Source: JBEKIK01 sp963845975 (GTDB taxonomy: Bacteria > Planctomycetota > Planctomycetia > Pirellulales > Thermoguttaceae). From it: DNA of 64,000 nucleotides. The stretch is taken from the NCBI GenBank assembly GCA_963845975.1, contig CAWJUD010000002.1, positions 930,001 to 994,000 of the forward strand. Direction: 5' to 3'. The translations under genes were made by a program, and so were the position numbers. Below the pieces are notes generated by a model. The model saw only the letters and a list, made by a program, of their open reading frames with translations. It was not told the origin of the DNA and made no database searches. Positions 37,070 to 46,014 of this stretch are shown here, piece after piece. Numbering within the stretch: position 1 is the first letter of the stretch; every line of letters begins with the position of its first letter.

Positions 37070-40000
37070 ATGAATAAACCGGAAAATGAAAGCCTGGCCG
37101 CCTCGGCCATGTTGACCGATCAACCCGTGCAAAAACCCGTTCGGGCAATTCCGTCCGGGCTTGCGATTACGTCGATTTTTTGTCCCGAGAACGTGGCCGA
37201 TCCGTTTTCCACGGTGGAGTGGGAGAAGCGGACCGCGCAGATCAAAGGCGAAGGCGGCGAGATCTTCTTTGAACAGCACGACTGTGAAATTCCGGCCGCA
37301 TGGAGCCAACTGGCCACCAATGTCGTGGCCAGCAAGTATTTATACGGCGAAGTGGGCACGCCGGAGCGTGAAACGGGCGTTCGGCAGTTGGTTCATCGCG
37401 TTTGCCGCACGATCAGCGATTGGGGCATCGGCGACGGCTATTTCGCCACCAAGGCCGATGGCGAGCGATTCTACCGCGACCTGACCTATCTCTGTCTGCA
37501 CCAGTACGCCTCGTTCAATTCGCCGGTGTGGTTCAACGTCGGGTTGTATCACCAGTACGGGATCAAAGGGGCGATGTGCAATTGGTCCTGGGACGCCGAG
37601 CGGCAGGAAATCCGTCAGCCCGAGAATCCGTATGAATATCCGCAGGGTTCGGCCTGCTTTATCCAGAGCGTGCGGGACGACATGGAAGACATAATGGAGC
37701 TTGCCCGCAGCGAGGCGATGTTGTTCAAGTTCGGGTCGGGGACGGGCACGGACATTTCGACGTTGCGATCGCACAGGGAAAGGCTTTCCGGCGGGGGCCG
37801 GCCGTCGGGCCCGCTGTCGTTCATGCGGGTGTACGATCAGATCGCCGCCGTGGTGAAGAGCGGGGGCAAGACGCGGCGGGCGGCCAAGATGCAGTCGATC
37901 AAGGATTGGCATCCCGACGTGATGGAGTTCATCGAGTGCAAGTGCCGCGAGGAAAAAAAGGTCCGCCTGCTGATCGAGGAAGGCTACGATCCGCAAGAGG
38001 CATACGATTCGGTGCTCTTTCAGAACGCCAACCTATCGCTGCGCGTGAGCGACGAATTCATGCGGGCGGTGGAAGAGGACAAGCCCTGGATGACGCACTG
38101 GGTAACCGATCCCGGCAAGGCGGGACCTACGTATCAGGCCCGGGAAATGTTCCAAAAACTGGCCCAATCGGCGTGGAGTTGCGGCGATCCGGGCGTACAG
38201 TACGACACCACGATCAATCGCTGGCACACTTGCCCCAACTCCGGCCGGATCAATGCCTCGAATCCCTGCTCGGAATACATGTTCGTGGACGATTCGGCCT
38301 GCAACCTGGCCAGCATCAACCTGATGAAGTTCCGCCGCGATGACGGGGCTTTCGACGTGGAGCGATTCAAAGCGGCATGCCGGCTGGTGTTTATCGCCCA
38401 GGAAATCCTGGTGGATCACGCCAGTTATCCCACGAAGCGGATAGCGCTGAACAGCCATTGTTTCCGGCCGATCGGGCTGGGCTACTCGAACCTGGGCAGT
38501 CTGTTGATGTCGTGGGGCCTGCCGTACGAATCGGAGGAAGCCCGGGGCATTTGCGGGGCGCTGACGTCCATCCTGCACGGCTCGGCCTGCCTGGCCAGCA
38601 CCGAATTGGCCGCGGCGGTCGGGCCGTTCGACGAGTTCGAGAAGAATCGCGAGCCCATGCTGCACGTCATGGAAATGCACTGGGAAAAGGTCGAAGAGAT
38701 CAAATCCTGCCCCAAGTACCTGTTCGATGCCGCCCAGTCGATTTGGGACGCGGTTTTGACGCACGGCAAGCGGCAGGGTTTCCGCAATGCCCAAGCCACG
38801 GTCCTTGCCCCCACGGGCACGATCAGCTTTATGATGGATTGCGACACCACGGGCATCGAGCCGGACATCGCCCTGGTGAAGTACAAGCAATTGGCCGGGG
38901 GCGGGATGTTGAAGATCGTCAACCAAACCGTGCCCTTGGCATTAAGAACGCTGGGTTACAACGATGCACAGATCGAAGCCATCGTGGCGAATATCGCCAA
39001 AAACGACACCATCGAGGGCGCCGGGGAATTGAAGCCCGAGCACCTGCCGGTTTTCGATTGCGCATTCCCCCCGCAAAAAGGCTATCGCTCGATACCGTGG
39101 CGGGCGCATATTCAAATGATGGCCGCGGCGCAGCCCTTTATTTCGGGGGCGATTTCAAAAACCGTGAACATGCCCAAGGACAGCACCCCGGAAGACATTG
39201 CCAACGCTTATACCGAGGGCTGGCGTCTGGGGCTGAAGGCCTTGGCGATTTATCGCGACGGGTCAAAGGAAGTGCAGCCGCTTTCGACCAAGTCGAATTC
39301 GGACATTACGGCGGGAAAACCAGTTTTGGGCGCCCTGCGCCGCGAGCGCCTGCCCGACACCCGCCAGTCAATCACCCATAAATTCAGCGTTTCAGGGCAC
39401 GAGGGCTACATCACCGTGGGTTTGTATCCCGACGGCAGGCCGGGCGAATTGTTCATCACCATGGCCAAGGAAGGCAGCACCGTGGGCGGATTGATGGACT
39501 GCTTTGGCACGGCAGTCTCGATGAGTTTGCAGTACGGCGTGCCGCTTGAGGTGTACGTGAACAAGTTTTCTCACACGCGGTTCGAGCCCATGGGTTTCAC
39601 GAAGAACCCCGATATCCGCATTGCCAAGAGCATTGTGGATTACATATTCCGCTGGTTGGGCATCCAGTTTTTGCCCGGCTATCGAGAAGCCAACAAGGGC
39701 CTGCCGCCGGGTCCGGACGAGGCGCCGCACATAGAACCCGGCGATACGGAAACAACTCACGGGCCCGCCGCCACGACGGCCGGCGGGCCCAATGCCGGGC
39801 AAGGATCGGCCAAGAATCAAAGCCATGCATCATCGAACGGGTCTTCGGCTGGAATTCGCGGCAAATCGAACGGGCGAGACTCGGCGGGCGGCAATGGCAA
39901 TGGTTCCGGGCATGGCGACGGCTCTGTTCTGACAAAAAAAGCCGCTTCACAGCGCAGCCCGCTGATAATCATGACGCAATCCGCCGCCGGCTCGTCAAAC

Positions 40001-40126
40001 CGCGACGAGCAGTTTGCATCGTTCCAAACCGACGCCCCCACCTGCGACAACTGCGGGGCAATTACCGTGCGCAACGGCAATTGCTACCTGTGCCACAATT
40101 GCGGAAATAGCATGGGATGCTCGTAA
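37070..40126 (+). CDS. nrdJ: Adenosylcobalamin-dependent (class II) ribonucleotide reductase
   Basis: Intact, 1018 residues, ATG behind AGAAGGATCTCAATC. N-terminal barrel with the loops FNSPVWFNVGLY, GSACFIQSVRDDM, FKFGSGTGTD, NPCSEYMFVDDSACNLASINL and, later, APTGTISFMMDCDTTGIEPD. The C-terminus ends in a zinc ribbon with CDNCG and CHNCGNSMGCS, whose last cysteines act as the redox swivel. It makes deoxyribonucleotides with or without oxygen. A Gly/Asn/Ser-rich linker of about 120 residues (around 880-980) precedes the ribbon. Single gene; putative NrdR operators upstream. Confidence 0.96.
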   Translation: MNKPENESLAASAMLTDQPVQKPVRAIPSGLAITSIFCPENVADPFSTVEWEKRTAQIKGEGGEIFFEQHDCEIPAAWSQLATNVVASKYLYGEVGTPERETGVRQLVHRVCRTISDWGIGDGYFATKADGERFYRDLTYLCLHQYASFNSPVWFNVGLYHQYGIKGAMCNWSWDAERQEIRQPENPYEYPQGSACFIQSVRDDMEDIMELARSEAMLFKFGSGTGTDISTLRSHRERLSGGGRPSGPLSFMRVYDQIAAVVKSGGKTRRAAKMQSIKDWHPDVMEFIECKCREEKKVRLLIEEGYDPQEAYDSVLFQNANLSLRVSDEFMRAVEEDKPWMTHWVTDPGKAGPTYQAREMFQKLAQSAWSCGDPGVQYDTTINRWHTCPNSGRINASNPCSEYMFVDDSACNLASINLMKFRRDDGAFDVERFKAACRLVFIAQEILVDHASYPTKRIALNSHCFRPIGLGYSNLGSLLMSWGLPYESEEARGICGALTSILHGSACLASTELAAAVGPFDEFEKNREPMLHVMEMHWEKVEEIKSCPKYLFDAAQSIWDAVLTHGKRQGFRNAQATVLAPTGTISFMMDCDTTGIEPDIALVKYKQLAGGGMLKIVNQTVPLALRTLGYNDAQIEAIVANIAKNDTIEGAGELKPEHLPVFDCAFPPQKGYRSIPWRAHIQMMAAAQPFISGAISKTVNMPKDSTPEDIANAYTEGWRLGLKALAIYRDGSKEVQPLSTKSNSDITAGKPVLGALRRERLPDTRQSITHKFSVSGHEGYITVGLYPDGRPGELFITMAKEGSTVGGLMDCFGTAVSMSLQYGVPLEVYVNKFSHTRFEPMGFTKNPDIRIAKSIVDYIFRWLGIQFLPGYREANKGLPPGPDEAPHIEPGDTETTHGPAATTAGGPNAGQGSAKNQSHASSNGSSAGIRGKSNGRDSAGGNGNGSGHGDGSVLTKKAASQRSPLIIMTQSAAGSSNRDEQFASFQTDAPTCDNCGAITVRNGNCYLCHNCGNSMGCS

Positions 40127-40883
40127 TAGAGGATAGAGAATTGGGGATAGGGGATAGGTAATTATGAATGCTAAATAGAACAATGAAACCACTTGCGCTT
40201 TCGCACCATCCACTGTCCACTTACCACCTACTATTTACCCTGATCGAGCACTTCTTCCATGGCTGGCGCCTTGCCCACGCTTGTCGTGGGCATGTTCAAA
40301 GCTTAGGCAAAAAACCGCCGTGCCAAGCAGGATTGAAATCTTGGCCATGGCGCCCAAGCGAAAATAGTTCGTTTAACACGTCTGAAAACTGCCCCCCCGA
40401 CCTCCCTATTTCTGGTTATTGATATTGGCCTTTGTTATGTTATGTTCATGGTGTTTTCTCACTTCAACTAATGAACATTTGTTTGGATGGAGTGTTTTAG
40501 ACCGAACAAACCAGGTCGGCCTCTTCATTTGACGTACATCTCATCGATCTTCCTGCAATGGCTGGACCGGCTGCCGCCTCATGAAGGCGATATTAGACGT
40601 AATGCATCCCAAGATGCAGAAAGTTGGGCTCTTCCCAGGAGGTAAAAATGTCAGGAACCATTTATGGTGTTATTCAATTGAAAAAAAGTCTCTAATCGGT
40701 TACTGGCACCTCTTTGTTCAAATCAACATGCATTTGTGGCGATTTGGAGTGGGTTTGGGAACATATCTGTGGATGTCTAAATGCGCTTTGTGTAATTGCA
40801 AGGAATTTGATCCGTTATGAAAAGGGGCTTATTTATTTGAGACGGAATAGCTAAAGTCTAATAATTTTTTTGGGAGGTGCACT
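40127..40883. other. 757-bp region without a supported gene
   Basis: Contains GGGGATA heptamers at 40144-40157, a GCCCACGC...GTGGGC palindrome near 40273-40291, and then AT-rich sequence. A + strand ORF at 40581-40820 has poor protein-like composition and no start signal, so I do not call it. The region probably contains the promoter for the next gene. Confidence 0.4.
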
Positions 40884-43307
40884 ATGATCAACCATAATTG
40901 TTCCTTAAAGCGTTTTCTTTGTAACGTTTTTCTAATTTTGGTTACTTTGAGTTTTGCTTATACTGCTAACGCAGCAGATTTGGTGTATGTACAAGAAGAT
41001 GTGCCATTTACTTGGATACTAAGTAGTGATGGAACGTATTATGCTGGCACAAAAGTAGATAATCCAGGACCCACTGGATATGAAGAATCTGATAGTGATT
41101 CGCTTGCTGGCAATTATGTGGTATCTTTTAAACACACCCCTCCAGGGGACTTAACTCGACAAGCGGATTTGCCTCAGGCTATCACTCTAGTAGTTAATGC
41201 TGTATGGGAAAGCCATCTAGCTGATAACACATTTGATGCTGGTACAAATGTAAAATCAACAGCTACATTTAATGCGGATGGAGGATTTCCTCCATTCGAT
41301 CCACCTACCGTAGAAATTGGAGGATTTCCGTTGTCAATGAGTGCTGATAAAAGATATGAGAAGAGCGCCTCTTATGTTGTTGGGAACGGAAGTATTATCC
41401 CATATTCTGGTAATGTAAATGTTGATACAAAGTATGGAATTCACGTCCCCATTACAGATAGTTTTGTGTGTGGTATTTCTACCTTAGAGACTTTTGGGCA
41501 ATTATATGGAAACATACAGGTGTCAATTCCATATTGTGGTTATCGTGTGGTTGATAACTTCAAAGATTATTGGACGCCTCCGCCTCCGTGGGATCCACAT
41601 GTTACTGATGGGGGCTATTGTTATGATGATCCTCAGAACTGGCCTAATGGCCATCCCCCCAATGGTCTCCTTGCTAAACCTAACTTCGGCCAATGGGACA
41701 TTGGTGGCAACCACACAGTTAATATTGGTGATGGAGTATCACCATTAACAGTCAGTGAGATGGAATTCAACGACCTAGATACTAATACTCCAGGGGCCTG
41801 GATCGTTAACGACACCAGCTCTGCCCAAACCGGCATCAATTTTGAGGTGACTATAGGTAGTGAGCCAACCATTACTTGCGGTACGGCTACAACGTTCAAT
41901 GCCGGACTTCATGGCTATCTAGGTCTTGTTAAGCAATCAGCAACCTCAGGAGATGGTCAATTAAATCTTTTCGGCGACAATTCAGGTTTATATGGCGGAA
42001 TAACATTCACGGGAAATCTCGGCTTCCTTGCCCAGAATAACCTCGGCCCTACAGTAGATCCAAATCCACTTGTGTTTAAAAATGGCATACTGGTCTATTT
42101 GGGAACTAGCGACCTTACATTGACTAACCCCATAAACCCGTCTAATGACTTTAACGGCGGGTTCATAGTTAGCGGCAGTACCACTGTCAACCCTGTAACT
42201 CTTACTATTAACCAGAGCTTCGGCAGCAACAATAACGGAGATGGACTAAAGACGAATGGTGGTCCTGGTAGTGCAATAATGTTTAACGGTAACATTAACG
42301 CGCCCGGAAACGTTTCGTTCGACGCGGACTGGAGCGACAACAGCAATCCCAATTGCACAGTGACTATCACCGGAGCCCTTACTTCTGGTGGTTATGTCGG
42401 CGGGTTATACATTGGTAGCAAACTTGTGGTTTCCGGTAACGGATCAATAACCCATTATGACGGTGATCGGACGGAATGCTACAATCAGGGCTCAATTACA
42501 CTAACCGATAACGCACAGTTTAGCACTCAGGGCTACAAGGCCGACAATCCTTACACAGGCAGTTTACTTATTGGCAGTTGGAGCTCTGGTCCATCCGGAG
42601 CAGTTCTCATCGCCAGGGATAATTCCTATATAAGCATTGGCCATGATCTTATCATTGGGGCTTCAGGCGATCCCGGCACCGTCGCGATCAGTGGAAATGC
42701 GAGTTTGTATGTTCAAAATAAAATACTGATCGGCGATGAAGGCGGCACCGCTAACAGCATGATCATAGGCGACAATGCGACCGTGAATGCCGGAGAAATC
42801 CGTGTGGCTAATGATTCTGGATTGACAGGTGGGCAAGTCGGAACCTTGAACATCACCGGCAATGCAAGGGTGACGATCGAAGCGGGAAGGCCAGACAACC
42901 TTTTGAATCCTACTCCCACGATCACCACGGGAAACCTCCTTATCAATCCCAATAACACTGGTGCTACCGCCGTTGTCGAAATAGAAGACAATGGCTCATT
43001 AACAGTTGGCGGTACTACTATCAATAACGGTGTGATGAACCTCGATAGCACTGGCACCTTCTCCTTTAATGACATCAGCGGCAGCGGAATATTAAACGTA
43101 GGGGGCATTCATAATACCCAAGTAACTGTCAGCTATATCTGCTTGAATACACTAACCATTAACGCTGGCTCCACGTTAGTGATTGCCGCAATTCCAGCCG
43201 GTCCATTGGCGGACTTGAACATGACTGCCGTGCCCGAGCCGAGCACCTTGGCGTTGCTGTGCATCGCTGTAATGTGCCTTGCATTGGCCCCATGGCGACG
43301 TAACTAA
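40884..43307 (+). CDS. Large PEP-CTERM surface protein with beta-helix-like repeats
   Basis: 807 residues, ATG behind GGGAGGTGCACT. Signal peptide (FLCNVFLILVTLSFAYTANA), a Gly/Thr/Asn-rich region with no named domain (about 30-250), then many short repeats of the kind found in autotransporter-type or passenger beta-helices (NGSITHYDGD, NASLYVQNKILIGDEGG, ITGNARVTIE). It ends with the PEP-CTERM signal VPEPSTLALLCIAVMC then LAPWRRN. The first 800 bases are visibly richer in A+T than neighbours, a hint of foreign origin. Probably an envelope or matrix protein. Confidence 0.82.
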   Translation: MINHNCSLKRFLCNVFLILVTLSFAYTANAADLVYVQEDVPFTWILSSDGTYYAGTKVDNPGPTGYEESDSDSLAGNYVVSFKHTPPGDLTRQADLPQAITLVVNAVWESHLADNTFDAGTNVKSTATFNADGGFPPFDPPTVEIGGFPLSMSADKRYEKSASYVVGNGSIIPYSGNVNVDTKYGIHVPITDSFVCGISTLETFGQLYGNIQVSIPYCGYRVVDNFKDYWTPPPPWDPHVTDGGYCYDDPQNWPNGHPPNGLLAKPNFGQWDIGGNHTVNIGDGVSPLTVSEMEFNDLDTNTPGAWIVNDTSSAQTGINFEVTIGSEPTITCGTATTFNAGLHGYLGLVKQSATSGDGQLNLFGDNSGLYGGITFTGNLGFLAQNNLGPTVDPNPLVFKNGILVYLGTSDLTLTNPINPSNDFNGGFIVSGSTTVNPVTLTINQSFGSNNNGDGLKTNGGPGSAIMFNGNINAPGNVSFDADWSDNSNPNCTVTITGALTSGGYVGGLYIGSKLVVSGNGSITHYDGDRTECYNQGSITLTDNAQFSTQGYKADNPYTGSLLIGSWSSGPSGAVLIARDNSYISIGHDLIIGASGDPGTVAISGNASLYVQNKILIGDEGGTANSMIIGDNATVNAGEIRVANDSGLTGGQVGTLNITGNARVTIEAGRPDNLLNPTPTITTGNLLINPNNTGATAVVEIEDNGSLTVGGTTINNGVMNLDSTGTFSFNDISGSGILNVGGIHNTQVTVSYICLNTLTINAGSTLVIAAIPAGPLADLNMTAVPEPSTLALLCIAVMCLALAPWRRN

Positions 43308-43386
43308 TTTAATTGTTACGATTATGGAAAGTCATGGCGACGGGTGTTGATGGCATGGCCAAACTTGTTTGGTCATGGCAACTAGA

Positions 43387-43413
43387 CTCCCGGAGCAAGC
43401 TCCGGGGCTAAAC
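43387..43413. repeat. CTCCCGGAGCAAGCTCCGGGGCTAAAC repeat copy
   Basis: Near-identical to the repeat at 5844-5870 (one base apart in the stem), here just after the PEP-CTERM gene. Two genes at opposite ends of the window end with the same element. Confidence 0.8.
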
Positions 43414-43445
43414 GTGATTATCCACCAACTACTATTCACTATCCA

Positions 43446-44051
43446 CTAGTCACTATTAACTGCTTCTTCCACGGCCTGGTCGATTTCTTGGGGATCGACG
43501 GGTTTGTCGCCGCCGAAGGTTTTTGCAAGTTTTCCCTGGCGGTCGTAGATGCGTAGGAAGGGGATTCCCCCGCCCGTGATGTCAAAGGCCTCGGCTGATT
43601 CGCCACTGGCGCCGAAACGGCTGATAAAGTTGGGAAAATTCGCCCCTTTTTCGGCAAGAAAGCGGCGTACGGCGGACTCATCGGCCGGATCATCCAGGCT
43701 GACGCCGGCAACCAACAATCCGCGATCGGCCCAGCGCTTGTGGAGGTCCACCGTGTGGGGAAACAATTGCACACAGGGCGGACACCAGGTGGCCCAGAAG
43801 TCGATCAGCACTACCTTGCCTGGGTGCTGATCGACGAATTGGGCCAAACTACCCCCATCGATCGATTGAATTTTTACGCCTGATAACAAAGCGTCCATGT
43901 CCGTAGTTCGCGTGGTGCATCCGGTAACGAGCAGAATCAATAGCCAAGTCAGCGGGGCTATTGATCGGCTGCCTCGGGTAGTAAATAACGCGGGATCGCT
44001 CCTTGTTCGGCGTTCCCGCGCGGGAGCGCGGGAACGAGTAGAATTATTCAT
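43446..44051 (-). CDS. TlpA-like thiol-disulfide oxidoreductase lipoprotein
   Basis: 201 residues as drawn. The thioredoxin fold has the active site FWATWCPPCVQLFPH and GGGIPFLRIYDRQGKL. A lipobox (LLVTGC) follows a hydrophobic stretch (SIAPLTWLLIL), so it is probably a lipoprotein. The 30 residues before it are an unusual basic stretch encoded by a palindromic repeat at 44011-44036, so the real start may be closer to the hydrophobic part. Start overlaps the stop of the upstream redoxin gene by four bases, so they are coupled. Confidence 0.85.
   Translation of the reverse strand: MNNSTRSRAPARERRTRSDPALFTTRGSRSIAPLTWLLILLVTGCTTRTTDMDALLSGVKIQSIDGGSLAQFVDQHPGKVVLIDFWATWCPPCVQLFPHTVDLHKRWADRGLLVAGVSLDDPADESAVRRFLAEKGANFPNFISRFGASGESAEAFDITGGGIPFLRIYDRQGKLAKTFGGDKPVDPQEIDQAVEEAVNSD
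44011..44036. repeat. CGTTCCCGCGC palindrome inside the TlpA-like gene
   Basis: CGTTCCCGCGC-gg-GAGCGCGGGAACG, GC-richer sister of 13704-13729, lying in the first 40 bases of the TlpA-like frame and coding for RSRAPARERR. Confidence 0.75.
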
Positions 44052-44650
44052 TTCTTTTCTTCGTACTTGATTGTGCAGCCGAATTGTTTGGTAACGGCTT
44101 CCGGCGGCTGTTTCCCGGCTGAAAGCGCGTCCAGGGCGTCGCGGAGATAATACTTTTTCACCCCGTCGACCTTCATATTATCGTCTACCGCGCCCATGTA
44201 AGCAATGTTGCGGTGCTTATCGAGAACAAATACATGCGGCGTTACCGTCGCGCCGTAATCATGGGCAATTTTCTGTGTAGGATCGTACAAATACGGAAAA
44301 TTGAAATCCTTCGACTTGGCTCGTTCCTTCATTTTGTCGAGGGTATCTTCGGGAATGTTGTTCACGTTCACGGCTATTAGCCGGACGCCTTTGCCTTCGT
44401 AATCCTTTTGCAAGGCGATAAGGCGATCCTGATAGGCCTGGGCTACCGGGCAGTGATTGCAGGTGAAGACCACGACTGCCAGCTTGGCGTCTTTATAGTC
44501 GGACAGGCTGTGCCGGCTGTCGTCGACGCCGATGATGTCCTTCCAATCGGGCGCGGCGTCGCCGATCTTCAGTTCAGCGGCTTGGCTCAAAGCAGTAATG
44601 AAAAAAATCGGTACTATTATGAGCGATAAGAGACTTGCGGAATGAAACAT
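44048..44650 (-). CDS. Exported AhpC/TSA-type redoxin
   Basis: 200 residues. Signal peptide (SLLSLIIVPIFFITALSQA), KIGDAAPDWKDIIGVDDSRHSL, the redox site VVVFTCNHCPVAQAYQ (CNHC), and GATVTPHVFVLDKHRNIAYMGAVDD. The CxxC with a preceding Thr suggests a peroxiredoxin or thiol-disulfide enzyme of the periplasm. ATGA overlap with the TlpA gene implies a two-gene redox operon; their substrate is unknown. Confidence 0.85.
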   Translation of the reverse strand: MFHSASLLSLIIVPIFFITALSQAAELKIGDAAPDWKDIIGVDDSRHSLSDYKDAKLAVVVFTCNHCPVAQAYQDRLIALQKDYEGKGVRLIAVNVNNIPEDTLDKMKERAKSKDFNFPYLYDPTQKIAHDYGATVTPHVFVLDKHRNIAYMGAVDDNMKVDGVKKYYLRDALDALSAGKQPPEAVTKQFGCTIKYEEKK

Positions 44651-45105
44651 AGATACTCCTTAATCGTGTGAAACTTCAATAAATGCACCGGCTTGCGGAT
44701 ATTGCCCGCAGATCCGGCGCATCGGGTTTGGGTTGGATGTAAAAACTGTTATCTCAACTTGCCGGCGCCAATAAATGGGGGAGGGCAGGGGGCTGCATTA
44801 TTGCCGCCGTGCGATGTTATTTTTATAAATCATTAGCGGATGATGCTTGAAAGACAAGGGGCTATCGGGTGGTTGTTTACCAGCCGCTACGCCTTAAATG
44901 GGGCAGATGATGTAAATCGGCAACGAGGTTCCCCGGGTAGCCGCCAAAATGCGAATAATCGGCAGGGCGTATTCAATAGCGAAAGTAAAAGATTTGCCAG
45001 AGAATCATTATTAAACTAGATTTTTGATAGCGATCCGGTTCTCAAACAGTGCAACGAGCTTTTCAGCTCGAGTCATATCATTCTTATCTCTTGGCGAAAT
45101 AAATC
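44651..45105. other. 455-bp gap upstream of the coiled-coil gene
   Basis: No gene supported. A short minus-strand frame around 44910-45010 reads IEYALPIIRILAATRG, looks protein-like but has no start and is only about 35 codons. The gap must hold the promoters of both the redox operon and the coiled-coil gene. Confidence 0.4.
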
Positions 45106-46014
45106 GTGGTTGCCGAGTTGGTTGAAAACATTGTCGGCTGGGATCGAGTCAGAAGCGCGCTGGACGAAATCCGCGTTTGCCATGAAGAGAGTCAAACTTT
45201 CTTCGGCGGCGTATTCGACCAGTTGGACTCATTGTGCGGAACGCTTTTGACGCGGGAACAGCAAGTGGAAAAGCTGGCCGCCGAGGGGCGGGATAATATT
45301 TCGCCAACGGATCCGCTCGAGAATAACCGCTGGGATTCGCTGCTAAAGGAATTCGAGGCGGGCCGGGCGGAAATTCGCGGCACGCAGCAAACCGTGCAAG
45401 AGCAGATCGTACGGCTCGCGGCCGCTGGGGAAGATTTAACAGCCGCGCGAAATGAATTTCAGGCCGTTCGCGGCGAACTCGCTCGGCAGGGCGAGGAACT
45501 GGCGGCAATCCGCGCCCAGACGATGACTGCCTCGGAGGAAGTCGAGTCAAACATTAAAAACAAAATCCGCGAGATGGAAGAACAACGGTCGCTAATGGAA
45601 ACACAGCGCGAGGCGATGGAAAATGTCGTCGAATCAAACATTAAGAACAAAATACACGACGTAGAGCAACAGCAGGCCTTCTTGGAAAAGGCACGCGCGG
45701 TGATGGAAAAAGAACTGGCGACGGTTGGCAATCGAGCGGCGGAAATAGCGGACTTGCTGGCCGAGCAGAAACGCATATCCGCCCCGCAGCAAGGGCAATG
45801 GGGCGAGGACTTGCAGCAAATGCGGGCGATGTTGGAAAACCTGACCCGGCAAATCGCGGAGAGCAAGCGACAGATTGCGTCTGCTCCTCCTGTCAAGCCC
45901 TTGTCAAGAGTTGCCGCCGCGGCAAGCGGCGATCCGGTGCTGGAATCGGTTTTGGCCCAATTTGAGGTATTGCAGCAAGACCGCATTTTCCGCCGTTCGG
46001 AGGCGGGGGAATGA
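45106..46014 (+). CDS. Long coiled-coil protein
   Basis: 302 residues from GTG 45106. Almost entirely helical and charged, with heptads rich in Glu, Gln, Ala and Arg. It contains an internal duplication: VESNIKNKI appears twice, 29 residues apart (DNA 45541 and 45628), inside a larger diverged unit. No catalytic motif is visible. Its stop overlaps the next start (ATGA at 46011-46014), so it is translated with the FGE-fold gene. In this locus it may be a scaffold for the GTPase and GAP1-N-like proteins. Confidence 0.7.
   Translation: MVAELVENIVGWDRVRSALDEIRVCHEESQTFFGGVFDQLDSLCGTLLTREQQVEKLAAEGRDNISPTDPLENNRWDSLLKEFEAGRAEIRGTQQTVQEQIVRLAAAGEDLTAARNEFQAVRGELARQGEELAAIRAQTMTASEEVESNIKNKIREMEEQRSLMETQREAMENVVESNIKNKIHDVEQQQAFLEKARAVMEKELATVGNRAAEIADLLAEQKRISAPQQGQWGEDLQQMRAMLENLTRQIAESKRQIASAPPVKPLSRVAAAASGDPVLESVLAQFEVLQQDRIFRRSEAGE

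Noticed and set aside
40581..40820. A 79-residue + strand ORF in the 40.1-40.9 kb gap
   Set aside because: No ribosome site, odd composition (many Trp/Cys/Met), and no recognisable domain; probably random.
44880..45020. Short minus-strand ORF reading IEYALPIIRILAATRG
   Set aside because: About 35 codons, no start codon, not supported by neighbours; could be a gene remnant but not callable.
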